Below are positions 1-9,571 of a DNA stretch of 64,000 bases, piece by piece. The first letter of the stretch is position 1; the number at the start of each line of letters is the position of its first letter. The position numbers were made by a program, and so were the translations under genes. A model generated the notes under the pieces. That model did not search any database, was not told where the DNA came from, and worked only from the letters and a program-made list of their open reading frames with translations. This DNA comes from Exilibacterium sp. (GTDB lineage: Bacteria > Pseudomonadota > Gammaproteobacteria > Pseudomonadales > Cellvibrionaceae), in contig JANQMH010000026.1 in assembly GCA_028280195.1 (NCBI GenBank), positions 17,556 through 81,555 of the forward strand. The letters are read 5' to 3'.

Positions 1-1
1 C

Positions 2-718
2 AAGATGTTTATCAGCGGCGCCGGCAGCACCGATATGCTGGTGGTGATGGCCAGAACCGGCGGCCGCGAAGAAGGGCCCGCCGGTGTCAGCGCCTTTGCC
101 GTGCCGGCGACGCTCGAGGGCATCAACTACGGCAAAAACGAACTCAAAATGGGCTGGAACAGTCAGCCCACCCGCGCCATTGCCTTCGAGGAGGTGGTGG
201 TGCCGGCGAGTCACCGCCTCGGCGCCGAGGGCGAGGGCTTCAAGATCGCCATGCAGGGCCTCGACGGCGGCCGTATCAATATCGCCACCTGCTCCATCGG
301 TGCGGCCCAGGCGGCACTGGATCTGGCGCGCCGCTATATGCAGCAGCGCAGCCAGTTCGGCAAACCCATCGCCAGTTTTCAGGCCCTGCAGTTCAAGCTG
401 GCGGATATGGCCACGGAGCTGGTGGCGGCGCGGCAGATGGTGCGCCTGGGGGCATGCAAACTGGACAGCGGCAGCGCTGACAAGACAACCTATTGCGCCA
501 TGGCCAAGCGCTTTGCCACTGATATCGGTTTTCAGGTCTGCAATGAGGCGCTGCAGTTGCACGGTGGTTACGGCTACTTGCGCGAGTATCCGCTGGAGCG
601 CTTTGTGCGCGACAGCCGCGTGCACCAGATTCTCGAGGGCACCAATGAAGTGATGCGGCTGATTGTTGCCCGCCGACTGCTACAGACTGACAGTGATACC
701 GTGGAGACGCTGCGATGA
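2..718 (+). CDS. Acyl-CoA dehydrogenase, probably isobutyryl-CoA dehydrogenase (5' partial)
   Basis: This is the C-terminal part of an FAD-dependent acyl-CoA dehydrogenase; the frame is open to the left edge, so the N-terminal domain lies outside the window. Family hallmarks visible are RSQFGKPI, the LHGGYGY motif and the IHQ-type segment VHQILEGTNEVMRLIVARRLL near the end, which holds the usual catalytic/FAD-contact Glu in EGTNE. The neighbours downstream are an enoyl-CoA hydratase, a 3-hydroxyisobutyryl-CoA hydrolase and 3-hydroxyisobutyrate dehydrogenase, so oxidation of isobutyryl-CoA to methacrylyl-CoA in valine breakdown is the most likely reaction. The stop overlaps the next start by four bases (ATGA), showing translational coupling. 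Family is certain, substrate inferred from context. Confidence 0.9.
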   Translation, partial: KMFISGAGSTDMLVVMARTGGREEGPAGVSAFAVPATLEGINYGKNELKMGWNSQPTRAIAFEEVVVPASHRLGAEGEGFKIAMQGLDGGRINIATCSIGAAQAALDLARRYMQQRSQFGKPIASFQALQFKLADMATELVAARQMVRLGACKLDSGSADKTTYCAMAKRFATDIGFQVCNEALQLHGGYGYLREYPLERFVRDSRVHQILEGTNEVMRLIVARRLLQTDSDTVETLR

Positions 719-1491
719 GCGAGCTGTTACAACTGGAGAGGCGCGGCCACACCGCCGTCATTACCTTCAATAATCCGCCGGCCAATACCTGGACACCGGA
801 AAGCCTGCGCTACCTGCAGCAGCTGGTGGAGCAGCTCGATGGCGAAGGCGACAATTACGCCCTGGTTCTGGCCAGTGACAGCGAAAAGTTTTTCAGTGCC
901 GGCGCCGATCTCAAGCGTTTCGATCACGACGACAAGGCACAGGCGTTCGAGTTTGCCAGCTGTTTCGGCAGTGCGTTCGAAGCGCTGGCCGGTTACAGCG
1001 GGGTGTCCATTGCCGCCATTACCGGTTTTGCCATGGGCGGCGGCCTGGAGGTGGCGCTGTGTTGCGATATTCGCCTGGCCGAGCAGCAGGCGCAAATGGC
1101 CCTGCCCGAGGCCGGCGTGGGGCTGCTGCCCTGCGGTCTCGGTTCCCAGCAGCTGCCCTGGCTGGTGGGCGAAGCCTGGGCCAAGCGCATGATACTGCTG
1201 GGCGAACGGCTCGAGGCCGACAAAGCCGAACAGATCGGTCTGGTCCAGGAAGTGGTGGCCACCGGCGCCGCGCTGCCGCGGGCGCTGGCACTGGCCGAAC
1301 AGGTGGCGGGCCAGTCGCCGACCTCGGTGCGTTACTGCAAGCAGCTGATCATGGCAGCGCGGCGCCAGCCGCTGGCCGGCGCGCTGCCGCTGGAGCGCGA
1401 ACTGTTTGTCAAACTGTGGGACTCCGGAGACCAGCGCGAGGGAGTCAGAGCGTTCCTGGAAAAGCGCTCACCGCAATGGAACAATAACTAA
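715..1491 (+). CDS. Enoyl-CoA hydratase (valine pathway)
   Basis: A 258-residue crotonase-fold protein, the usual length for an enoyl-CoA hydratase. The oxyanion-hole segments FFSAGADLKRF and AITGFAMGGGLEVAL are present, and the following ALPEAGVGLLP stretch matches the second catalytic-glutamate region. It starts on the ATG that overlaps the stop of the acyl-CoA dehydrogenase. In this operon it most likely hydrates methacrylyl-CoA to 3-hydroxyisobutyryl-CoA. A general enoyl-CoA hydratase/isomerase role cannot be excluded from sequence alone. Confidence 0.9.
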   Translation: MSELLQLERRGHTAVITFNNPPANTWTPESLRYLQQLVEQLDGEGDNYALVLASDSEKFFSAGADLKRFDHDDKAQAFEFASCFGSAFEALAGYSGVSIAAITGFAMGGGLEVALCCDIRLAEQQAQMALPEAGVGLLPCGLGSQQLPWLVGEAWAKRMILLGERLEADKAEQIGLVQEVVATGAALPRALALAEQVAGQSPTSVRYCKQLIMAARRQPLAGALPLERELFVKLWDSGDQREGVRAFLEKRSPQWNNN

Positions 1492-1525
1492 CCACTAGTT
1501 ACTAGCGACTAGTAACTAGTAACTC
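1491..1525. repeat. ACTAGT-rich intergenic repeat, copy 1
   Basis: A 35-base stretch built from alternating ACTAGT and ACTAGC words directly after the hydratase stop. It starts CCACTAGT, passes through a central ACTAGCGACTAGT and ends AACTC. A near-identical copy lies at 3790-3823 upstream of glyA. The words are self-complementary, so the RNA could fold. Function is unknown. Confidence 0.7.
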
Positions 1526-1542
1526 AACTTTGAGATTGTGAA

Positions 1543-2676
1543 TTGACTGATCAAGCTGTTGTTTTTTCGGAGCGGGCCGGTGTCGGTGGTAAGCGCATTG
1601 GTATTGCTACGCTCAATGCCGAGAAGTCGCTGAATGCGCTCAGCCTGGAGATGATCGATCTGTTGCAGGCGCAGCTCGGTGCCTGGGAAGGCGATAGCGA
1701 TATCGCCTGTGTGTTTCTGCAGGGGGCGGGCGACAAGGCCTTTTGCGCCGGCGGCGATGTGGTGGCGCTCTATGAAGCCTCGGCGGCCTATGGCGAGGGT
1801 CTCGATAATGATCTGGCGCTGCAGTTTTTTTCCCGGGAATACCGGCTCGATTACCATATTCACACTTACCGCAAACCGCTGATCGTCTGGGGCCACGGCA
1901 TCGTCATGGGGGGCGGGCTGGGGCTGCTCAGCGGCGCCGGCTTCCGCATCGTTACCGAGGCCACCCGTATGGCCATGCCGGAGGTGAGTATCGGCCTGTA
2001 TCCGGACGTGGGCGGCAGCTGGTTTCTCAATCGCGCACCGGGCAAAACCGGTTTGTTTCTGGGGCTGACCGGGGTGTCTTTCAATGCCGCCGACGCCAGA
2101 TTTGTCGGGTTGGCCGACCGCTTTATTCCCCATGCGCAGAAGGCGCCGCTGCTGGCGGCACTGGCTGAGCTGGCCTGGCGCGGTGAGGCGCGCAGCGACC
2201 GTGTGCTGCTGTCGGGTGTGCTGCGCGAATTCGAGCAGGCCCATCGCCACGCCCTGCCCGAGCACCAGGTGCGCAGCCATTTTGACTGGATTGAGCAGGC
2301 CTGCGACGCCGACGACGTCATGGGCCTGGTGGCCCGCATCGGCGCCTATGACGGCGATGACCGCTGGCTGCAGAAGGCGGCTGCCGGCCTCACCGGAGGC
2401 TGCCCGATAACCCCGTATCTGCTGGTGGAGCAGCTCCGGCGCGGTCGCCACCTGTCGCTGGCGGATGCCTTTCGCATGGAATTGATCATGTCGGTCAACT
2501 GCGCGGCGCGGGGTCATTTTCGCGAGGGCGTGCGGGCCTTGCTGATCGACAAAGACCGGCAGCCGCGATGGCGGCCGGCCACCTTCGACGCCGTCAGCAA
2601 CGCCGAGGTGGAGGCTTTCTTTCAGGCCCCCTGGGACGGCCCCCATCCGCTGCAGGCGCTAAATCATACCCGTTGA
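1543..2676 (+). CDS. 3-hydroxyisobutyryl-CoA hydrolase
   Basis: A 377-residue crotonase-superfamily protein of the HIBCH/ECH_2 type, longer than ordinary hydratases as expected. Motifs include NAEKSLNALSLEMI near the start, AFCAGGDVVALYE (about residues 65-78), GHGIVMGGGLGLL and MPEVSIGLYPDVGG, the segment with the catalytic Glu and Asp of the family. It hydrolyses 3-hydroxyisobutyryl-CoA to free 3-hydroxyisobutyrate, which mmsB downstream then oxidises. The start is a TTG at 1543; no ATG fits the conserved N-terminus. The gene sits 51 bases after the hydratase, with the ACTAGT repeat between. Confidence 0.9.
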   Translation: MTDQAVVFSERAGVGGKRIGIATLNAEKSLNALSLEMIDLLQAQLGAWEGDSDIACVFLQGAGDKAFCAGGDVVALYEASAAYGEGLDNDLALQFFSREYRLDYHIHTYRKPLIVWGHGIVMGGGLGLLSGAGFRIVTEATRMAMPEVSIGLYPDVGGSWFLNRAPGKTGLFLGLTGVSFNAADARFVGLADRFIPHAQKAPLLAALAELAWRGEARSDRVLLSGVLREFEQAHRHALPEHQVRSHFDWIEQACDADDVMGLVARIGAYDGDDRWLQKAAAGLTGGCPITPYLLVEQLRRGRHLSLADAFRMELIMSVNCAARGHFREGVRALLIDKDRQPRWRPATFDAVSNAEVEAFFQAPWDGPHPLQALNHTR

Positions 2677-2689
2677 CAGGAGAACGGCT

Positions 2690-3607
2690 ATGCCGACAAA
2701 GATAGGGTTCATTGGCCTGGGCAATATGGGCGGCGGTATGGCGCCGAACCTGGTCAAGGCGGGCTTTGAAGTCCGGGTGTTCGACTTGTCCGCCGAGGCG
2801 CTGCAGCGGGCGGTGGAAGCCGGCTGCAGCGCCGCCGGGTCGGCGGCGGCGGCGGTGCAGGGCGCCGAATGTGTGATCAGCATGCTGCCCAACGGCGCCA
2901 TTGTCGAGAGTCTGTATATCGATGCCGAGCCGGCACTGCTCGATCATATCGGCGCCGGAGCGCTGGTTATCGACTGCTCCACCGTCGCCGCCGCTAGCTC
3001 GCGGCGGCTGGCCGCGGAGGCGCAAAAGCGCGGCATCAATGCCATTGACGCGCCGGTTTCCGGCGGTGTGGCTGCCGCCGCGGCGGCTACCCTGGCGTTC
3101 ATGTGCGGCGGCAGTGAGACGGCCTGCGAAGCTGCCAGGCCGATACTGTCGGCAATGGGCAGCAATGTCTTCCGCGCCGGCGACAGCGGCGCCGGCCAGG
3201 TGGCCAAGATCTGTAACAACATGCTGCTGGCGGTGCATATGATCGGCACCGCCGAGGCGCTGCAACTGGGCGTCGACCATGGTCTCGATCCGGCGGTATT
3301 GTCCGATATCATGCTGAAAAGCTCCGGCTGCAACTGGTCGCTGGAAAAATACAATCCCTATCCCGGGGTAATGGCGTCGGTGCCGGCCAGCCGTGAATAC
3401 CAGGGCGGTTTCATGGTCAACCTGATGAAAAAAGACCTGGGTCTGGCGCTCGAGGCGGCGCTGCGCAGTCAGTCCTATACGCCGATGGGCGCGCTGGCCC
3501 AGAGCCTCTACGGCCTGCACAGCCAGGCCGGCGGCAGCGACAACGGCGAACTGGATTTCTCCAGTATCCAGCGCTTGTTTAGCAAGCCGTCAACTGGTGA
3601 GTCATAG
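2690..3607 (+). CDS. mmsB: 3-hydroxyisobutyrate dehydrogenase
   Basis: A 305-residue NAD-dependent beta-hydroxyacid dehydrogenase. The Rossmann motif GFIGLGNMGGGMA is at residues 5-17, the substrate-binding DAPVSGG near 120 and the catalytic-lysine segment GAGQVAKICNNMLL near 165. It oxidises 3-hydroxyisobutyrate to methylmalonate semialdehyde. A ribosome binding site, AGGAG, precedes the ATG, which lies 13 bases after the hydrolase stop, so the four genes read as one valine-degradation operon. No methylmalonate-semialdehyde dehydrogenase (mmsA) is visible; it may lie to the left. Confidence 0.93.
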   Translation: MPTKIGFIGLGNMGGGMAPNLVKAGFEVRVFDLSAEALQRAVEAGCSAAGSAAAAVQGAECVISMLPNGAIVESLYIDAEPALLDHIGAGALVIDCSTVAAASSRRLAAEAQKRGINAIDAPVSGGVAAAAAATLAFMCGGSETACEAARPILSAMGSNVFRAGDSGAGQVAKICNNMLLAVHMIGTAEALQLGVDHGLDPAVLSDIMLKSSGCNWSLEKYNPYPGVMASVPASREYQGGFMVNLMKKDLGLALEAALRSQSYTPMGALAQSLYGLHSQAGGSDNGELDFSSIQRLFSKPSTGES

Positions 3608-3610
3608 CCC

Positions 3611-3670
3611 GATCAACCGCAGTCCGATCAACCAGAGCCCAGTGAACCACAGTCCGGCAAGCCACAGCGC
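3611..3670. repeat. 15-bp imperfect tandem repeat, four units
   Basis: Directly after the mmsB stop there are four diverged 15-base units of the form GATCAACCGCAGTCC. The units differ at several positions but keep an (A/G)CC-CAG core. It belongs to a set of short tandem repeats seen at gene ends in this window. Confidence 0.6.
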
Positions 3671-3789
3671 CCTGCCCCAACTTGAACCGCATTCAACTTG
3701 TCAATGAAGAATTTTTGCCCCCCGGCGCCAAAACCCCGCTCCCCCGTGCGGCTGAATAGTGTAAAATCGCGCCCCTCCTAACAACTAAC

Positions 3790-3823
3790 AACCACTAGTG
3801 ACTAGCGACTAGTGACTAGCACT
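3790..3823. repeat. ACTAGT-rich intergenic repeat, copy 2
   Basis: This second copy of the 1491-1525 element keeps the same order of words (CCACTAGT, ACTAGCGACTAGT, CACTC) with a few G/A and G/T changes. It is preceded by CTAACAACTAACAA, a word also found in the palindromic region near 11480. It lies between mmsB and the glyA promoter. Confidence 0.7.
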
Positions 3824-3845
3824 CTGATTCACTCATCCATCTCGC

Positions 3846-3851
3846 TATAAT
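3846..3851 (+). promoter_or_regulatory. Possible glyA -10 box
   Basis: A perfect TATAAT lies 35 bases before the glyA start codon. The -35 region at about 3823-3830 is weak (TCTGAT/TGATTC), so the assignment rests mainly on the -10 hexamer and its position. Confidence 0.45.
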
Positions 3852-3886
3852 ACGACCGAAACCTCAACCACCGCCAGGGGTAGCCC

Positions 3887-5152
<1,266 letters not shown>

Positions 5153-5359
5153 GGAAAAACAGGGGAGTGTCAAGCCGGCGCAAACCCACTGCAGTGGTAC
5201 CGCACTGCCAGTATGGCACTGGCCTCTCCCCAACTCACAGTGACACACGAAAGCAGGGCCGCCACCGCCGCGGCCCGTATCGGGCGGCACTCCCTCCCCC
5301 ACGCTTCAAAACGAGTTTTGTGCTACTATGCGCCCTCTTAAAAACCCGGATCCACCGCC

Positions 5360-5833
5360 ATGCACTGTCCGTTTTGCGGCGCAGAGGACACCAAAGTTAT
5401 CGACTCGCGCCTGGTCGCTGAGGGCGACCAGGTCAGGCGCCGGCGCCAATGCCAGTCCTGCCACGAGCGCTTTACCACCTACGAGGTGGCCGAGCTGCTG
5501 ATGCCGCGCGTGATCAAACAGGACGGTTCGCGCGAGCCCTTCGACGAAAACAAACTGCGTGCCGGGTTGCTGCGGGCCCTGGAGAAACGGCCGGTCAGCG
5601 TCGAAGCCATCGAAGCCTCCATCGCTCAGATCAAACACTATCTGCAGGCCACCGGCGAACGCGAACTGCAGTCCATGGTGATCGGCGAAAAGGTGATGGA
5701 GCAGTTACAGAAACTCGACGAGGTAGCCTATGTACGTTTTGCCTCCGTATATCGCCGTTTCCAGGATCTGGAGCAGTTCCGCCAGGAAATCGACCGGCTC
5801 GAGAAGCAGCCCAACGTCAAGACCAGTGCCTGA
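5360..5833 (+). CDS. nrdR: Transcriptional repressor NrdR
   Basis: A 157-residue regulator of ribonucleotide reductase genes. It starts [10 protein letters not shown], giving the first CxxC of the zinc ribbon, and CQSCHERF gives the second pair; an ATP-cone domain follows from about residue 45 ([17 protein letters not shown]). It represses nrd operons according to the dATP/ATP level. Its place between glyA and ribD is the usual gammaproteobacterial one. It ends three bases before ribD, so the two are probably co-transcribed. Confidence 0.96.
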   Translation: MHCPFCGAEDTKVIDSRLVAEGDQVRRRRQCQSCHERFTTYEVAELLMPRVIKQDGSREPFDENKLRAGLLRALEKRPVSVEAIEASIAQIKHYLQATGERELQSMVIGEKVMEQLQKLDEVAYVRFASVYRRFQDLEQFRQEIDRLEKQPNVKTSA

Positions 5834-5836
5834 AGC

Positions 5837-6958
5837 ATGACCCGGACCGCCGTTGACAGCGCTGTGATGGCGCGCGCTCTGCGCCTTGCCGAGCGCGGAC
5901 TCTATACCACCATGCCCAATCCGCGGGTGGGTTGTGTACTGGTGCGAGACGGCAACACAGTGGCTGAGGGCTGGCACCACCGCGCCGGCGAGCCCCACGC
6001 CGAGGTCCACGCCCTGCGGCAGGCGGGTGACAAGGCGCGCGGCAGTACTGTCTATGTCACGCTGGAGCCCTGCAGTCACAGCGGTAAGACCGGACCCTGT
6101 TGCGAGGCGCTGATAGACGCGGGCGTGGCGGCGGTGGTCTACGCCATGGAGGACCCCAATCCGCAGGTCGCCGGCAGCGGCCTGCAGCGTCTGAGGGCGG
6201 CCGGTATTGAGGTGATCGGCCCGGTGATGGAAGCGGCGGCGCGCGAGCTGAACCCCGGCTTTGTGCGGCGCATGGAAACCGGTCTGCCCTATGTGCGCTG
6301 CAAACTGGCCATGAGTCTGGACGGCCGCACCGCCATGGCCAGCGGTGAGAGCAAATGGGTGACCGGGCGCAAGGCGCGCCGCGATGTGCAGCGGCTGCGT
6401 GCCCGCAGCTGTGCGGTGATTACCGGTATCGGCACCGTCGAGCGCGACAATGCGGCGCTGACGGTGCGGGAGGAGGACCTGGGAATCGAAGGCACCCGGG
6501 CCATTGCCCGGCGCCAACCGCTGCGGGTAGTACTGGATTCTGCCCTGCGCCTGGCGGCCGATGCGCAGCTGCTGCAGGGTCCCGGTAAGGTGCTGGTTGC
6601 CACCTTGATCGAGTCGCCGCGCGCCGGCGAGCTGCAGCGGCAGGGTGCCGAAGTGGCGGTGCTGCCGGCGCGCAAAGACCGGGTTGATTTAGCGGCGCTG
6701 TTGCGGCTGCTGGCGCAGCGCCAGTGTAACGAGGTGCTGGTCGAAGCCGGAGCGACCCTGGCTGGGGCGTTTTTGCGCCAGGGCCTGCTCGATGAACTGG
6801 TGGTCTACATGGCGCCTAAGCTGCTGGGCAGCGCCGCGCGCCCGCTGTTTGAACTGCCGCTGCAATCGATGGCCGCGCAGTTGCCGCTGCACATCAGCGA
6901 TATCCGCGCAGTGGGCCACGACTGGCGCATCACCGCCAGGCCGGACCCGGAAGGATAA
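5837..6958 (+). CDS. ribD: Bifunctional riboflavin deaminase/reductase RibD
   Basis: A 373-residue two-domain enzyme for the second and third steps of riboflavin synthesis. The N-terminal deaminase domain carries the zinc motif with HAEVHAL (near residue 55) and PCSHSGKTGPC; the C-terminal reductase domain starts near RCKLAMSLDGRTA (residue 155) and keeps the VEAGATLAGAFL segment. Both domains look complete. It lies three bases after nrdR and 57 bases before the riboflavin synthase gene. Confidence 0.95.
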   Translation: MTRTAVDSAVMARALRLAERGLYTTMPNPRVGCVLVRDGNTVAEGWHHRAGEPHAEVHALRQAGDKARGSTVYVTLEPCSHSGKTGPCCEALIDAGVAAVVYAMEDPNPQVAGSGLQRLRAAGIEVIGPVMEAAARELNPGFVRRMETGLPYVRCKLAMSLDGRTAMASGESKWVTGRKARRDVQRLRARSCAVITGIGTVERDNAALTVREEDLGIEGTRAIARRQPLRVVLDSALRLAADAQLLQGPGKVLVATLIESPRAGELQRQGAEVAVLPARKDRVDLAALLRLLAQRQCNEVLVEAGATLAGAFLRQGLLDELVVYMAPKLLGSAARPLFELPLQSMAAQLPLHISDIRAVGHDWRITARPDPEG

Positions 6959-7015
6959 AACGCGGTTAACCGGTAAACGGATTAGAGAAACGGGCAAAAG
7001 AAACGGGCACGAGAG

Positions 7016-7675
7016 ATGTTTACGGGTATTGTCGAAGCACTGGGTGAAATCGTGGCGGTGCAGCCGCGCGGCGGCGATGTGCGGCTGCGGGTGAAAACCG
7101 GCAATCTGGATCTGCACGGCGTGCAGCTGGGCGACTCCATCGCCACCAGCGGCGTATGCCTCACGGTCGTGGCGCTGCCCGGCGACGGTTACTGGGCGGA
7201 TGTGTCAGTGGAAACGCTCGACCATACCACTGTCGGCAACTGGAAAGTCGGGCAAGCTGTGAACCTGGAGCGCGCACTGACGCCGCAGGCGCGACTCGGC
7301 GGGCATATTGTCAGCGGCCATGTCGACGGTGTCGGCACGGTGCTCAGTCGCCATGGCGATGCCCGCTCCGAGCGCTTTCGCCTGCGTGCGCCGCCGCCAC
7401 TGGCCAGATACATTGCCCACAAGGGCTCCATTACAGTCGACGGCATCAGCCTGACGGTCAATGCAGTGGACGGGGCGGAATTCGAACTCAATATCGTACC
7501 CCATACCCTCGCCAATACGGTAATGAGCGAATACGCAGTGGGCACCACCGTCAACCTCGAGGTAGACGTGATTGCGCGCTATCTGGAGCGGCTGTTACTC
7601 GGCGACAAAGCCGCCGAGTCGGGTTCGGCCATAAATCTGGATTTTTTGGCGCAGCACGGTTTTGACCGGCGCTAG
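7016..7675 (+). CDS. ribE: Riboflavin synthase, alpha subunit
   Basis: A 219-residue enzyme that dismutates two 6,7-dimethyl-8-ribityllumazine molecules to riboflavin. It shows the internal duplication of lumazine-binding repeats: MFTGIVEALGEI at the start and a second repeat after GGHIVSGHVDGVG (residue 96 onwards), with GSITVDGISLTVN. Length is typical. It is named ribE or ribC depending on the species convention. It sits between ribD and ribBA. Confidence 0.95.
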   Translation: MFTGIVEALGEIVAVQPRGGDVRLRVKTGNLDLHGVQLGDSIATSGVCLTVVALPGDGYWADVSVETLDHTTVGNWKVGQAVNLERALTPQARLGGHIVSGHVDGVGTVLSRHGDARSERFRLRAPPPLARYIAHKGSITVDGISLTVNAVDGAEFELNIVPHTLANTVMSEYAVGTTVNLEVDVIARYLERLLLGDKAAESGSAINLDFLAQHGFDRR

Positions 7676-7702
7676 ATGATCGCCGCACGCTTGCGCCGAT
7701 AA

Positions 7703-7719
7703 ACCGGGTGCAGCCCGGT
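7703..7719 (+). other. Small hairpin before ribBA
   Basis: ACCGGG and CCCGGT form a perfect six-base stem with a five-base loop, ending 16 bases before the ribBA start. It has no T-run and is too small to be an FMN riboswitch. It could affect initiation, but no function can be read from the sequence. Confidence 0.4.
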
Positions 7720-7735
7720 ATGTAAAAGGTTTGCT

Positions 7736-8848
7736 ATGGAATTGAACAGTGTAAAAGAACTGATTGACGATATCCGCCAGGGCAAAATGGTGATCCTGAT
7801 GGACGACGAGAATCGCGAAAACGAGGGCGATCTGATTATCGCTGCCGAACAGGTGCGCGCCGAGGACATCAATTTCATGGCCACCCACGCCCGCGGCCTG
7901 ATTTGCCTGACGCTGACCGCCGACCGCTGCCGCCAGTTGGATCTGCCGATCATGGTCAGCGACAACGGCGCCCAGCACGCCACCAACTTTACCGTCTCGA
8001 TCGAAGCCGCCGAAGGCGTGACCACCGGTATTTCCGCTGCCGATCGCGCCCGCACCATCCGCACCGCGGTGGCCCGCGAAGCCAGCCCCAAAGATATCGT
8101 GCAGCCGGGCCATATCTTTCCGATCATGGCGCAGCCCGGTGGTGTATTGAGCCGCGCCGGCCATACCGAGGCGGGCTGTGATCTGGCGCGATTGGCGGGG
8201 TTTGAAGCGGCGGCGGCCATTGTCGAGATCATGAATCCCGACGGCACCATGGCGCGACGCCCGGACCTGGAAGCGTTCGCCAGCGAGCACAACTTGAAAA
8301 TAGGCACTATCGCCGATTTGATTCAGTACCGTATCATCAATGAAAAAACAGTAGAGTGTATCAACGAGCGCGCCGTAACCACTGAGTTTGGCGAGTTTAT
8401 CCTGCGTACCTATCTCGACAAACCGCGCCGGGAACGCCACTTTGCCCTGGTAAGAGGCGAGGTGGGGGGCGCCGAGCCGACGCTGGTGCGGGTGCACGTC
8501 GGCAATACCGCCCGGGATGTGTTGACCATCCAGCGCGAGAGCGACAAAACCTACCGGCCCTGGACCTTCCAGCGCGCCCTGGCCCGCGTTGCCGAGGAAG
8601 GCAAAGGGGTGGTGGTGCTGATCTGTCATAATGAAAGCACTGAAGAAATCGAAGACAGTATCGACTGGATGATTTCCGGCAAGCAGCAGCGCCCGAGCCA
8701 GGACCTGGTTTACAAACAGGTCGGCACCGGGGCGCAAATACTCAAAGACCTGCGGGTTCACAAGATGCGCCTGATGAGCGCCCCGTTTCGCTTCAGTGCC
8801 CTGTCGGGCTTTGAGCTGGAAGTGGTCGAATATTTGAGTTGTGAATAA
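7736..8848 (+). CDS. ribBA: 3,4-dihydroxy-2-butanone 4-phosphate synthase with degenerate GTP cyclohydrolase II-like domain
   Basis: A 370-residue fusion. The N-terminal half (residues 1-205) is a complete DHBP synthase with the metal and substrate motif DDENRENEGDLI and GHTEAGCDLARLAG. The C-terminal half aligns in layout with GTP cyclohydrolase II, but the zinc-binding segment reads RVHVGNTARDVLTIQRE where functional enzymes have HSEC...C.C, so all three zinc cysteines are missing. It therefore probably supplies only the RibB reaction. This agrees with a separate intact ribA at 12284. Such RibB-X hybrids are known in other Gammaproteobacteria. Confidence 0.93.
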   Translation: MELNSVKELIDDIRQGKMVILMDDENRENEGDLIIAAEQVRAEDINFMATHARGLICLTLTADRCRQLDLPIMVSDNGAQHATNFTVSIEAAEGVTTGISAADRARTIRTAVAREASPKDIVQPGHIFPIMAQPGGVLSRAGHTEAGCDLARLAGFEAAAAIVEIMNPDGTMARRPDLEAFASEHNLKIGTIADLIQYRIINEKTVECINERAVTTEFGEFILRTYLDKPRRERHFALVRGEVGGAEPTLVRVHVGNTARDVLTIQRESDKTYRPWTFQRALARVAEEGKGVVVLICHNESTEEIEDSIDWMISGKQQRPSQDLVYKQVGTGAQILKDLRVHKMRLMSAPFRFSALSGFELEVVEYLSCE

Positions 8849-8857
8849 ATGCAAGTC

Positions 8858-8932
8858 TACAGCGCACAGTTGACAGCTTACAGCGGGAGAGGCTGCCGGC
8901 GCTCCACTGTAAGCTGTCAACTGTGCGCTGTA
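8858..8932. repeat. Long perfect intergenic palindrome between ribBA and ribH
   Basis: Two perfect 26-base inverted arms (8858-8883 and 8907-8932) flank a 23-base centre that is itself partly self-complementary. The left arm begins TACAGCGCACAGTTGACAGC. It ends 21 bases before the ribH start. A related imperfect element, also containing GACAGC-GCGGGA, lies at 11493-11548. It may be a REP/MITE-like element and would form a strong hairpin in the rib transcript. Confidence 0.8.
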
Positions 8933-8953
8933 AGCTAAAATAAGGAAGCCCCC

Positions 8954-9421
8954 ATGAGTATTGAAACAATTGAAGGTGATTTGAGCCAAGCCACTGGCAA
9001 ATACGCGCTGCTGGTCAGTCGCTGGAACAGCTTTGTGGTTGAACATTTAAAGGACGGCGCCCTCGATCGCCTGCGCCGTCACGGTATCCGCGACGAGGCC
9101 GTCAGTATTTACTACGCCCCCGGCGCCTTCGAATTTCCACTGGTTGCGCAGAAGATTGCCGCCAAGGGCCACTACGATGCCATTATTGCACTGGGCGCGG
9201 TGATTCGCGGCGGTACGCCTCACTTTGAGTATGTCGCCGGGGAGTGCACCAAGGGGCTGGCGCAGGTATCGCTGCAGGCGGCGATACCGGTTGCCTTCGG
9301 TGTCTTGACCGTGGATTCTATTGAACAGGCGATCGAGCGCGCCGGCACCAAGGCGGGCAACAAGGGCGCCGAAGCGGCGGAAACGGCGCTGGAGATGGTC
9401 TCTTTGCTGTCAAAGATATAA
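8954..9421 (+). CDS. ribH: 6,7-dimethyl-8-ribityllumazine synthase
   Basis: A 155-residue lumazine synthase, the penultimate enzyme of riboflavin synthesis, which condenses the RibB and RibD products and assembles into icosahedral or pentameric shells. Motifs include SRWNSFV (residues 22-28), the PGAFEFP loop (about residues 55-61) and [16 protein letters not shown] (about residues 80-95). The ATG follows AAGGAAGCCCCC. The long palindrome at 8858-8932 separates it from ribBA. Confidence 0.96.
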   Translation: MSIETIEGDLSQATGKYALLVSRWNSFVVEHLKDGALDRLRRHGIRDEAVSIYYAPGAFEFPLVAQKIAAKGHYDAIIALGAVIRGGTPHFEYVAGECTKGLAQVSLQAAIPVAFGVLTVDSIEQAIERAGTKAGNKGAEAAETALEMVSLLSKI

Positions 9422-9571
9422 TCGTCCCGCCTGTTTTGCAGCCGGCCATTGTTTTTAAGCGATTATTTTTACGCGACTGTTTTCAAGCAACTGTTTGCAA
9501 GCGAGCACTCTCTGCGGGCCAGCAGTGTCGCGGCCACTACTGCAACGGCTACCACAGCTACAGGTTTTTCA

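Noticed and set aside
1516..2646. Open frame of 376 codons on the minus strand opposite the hydrolase
   Set aside because: It mirrors a well-conserved hydrolase and encodes no recognisable protein.
7676..7735. FMN riboswitch before ribBA
   Set aside because: The gap is only 60 bases and holds one six-base hairpin. The FMN riboswitch needs about 140 bases with several conserved stems, which are absent here and also before ribD and ribE.
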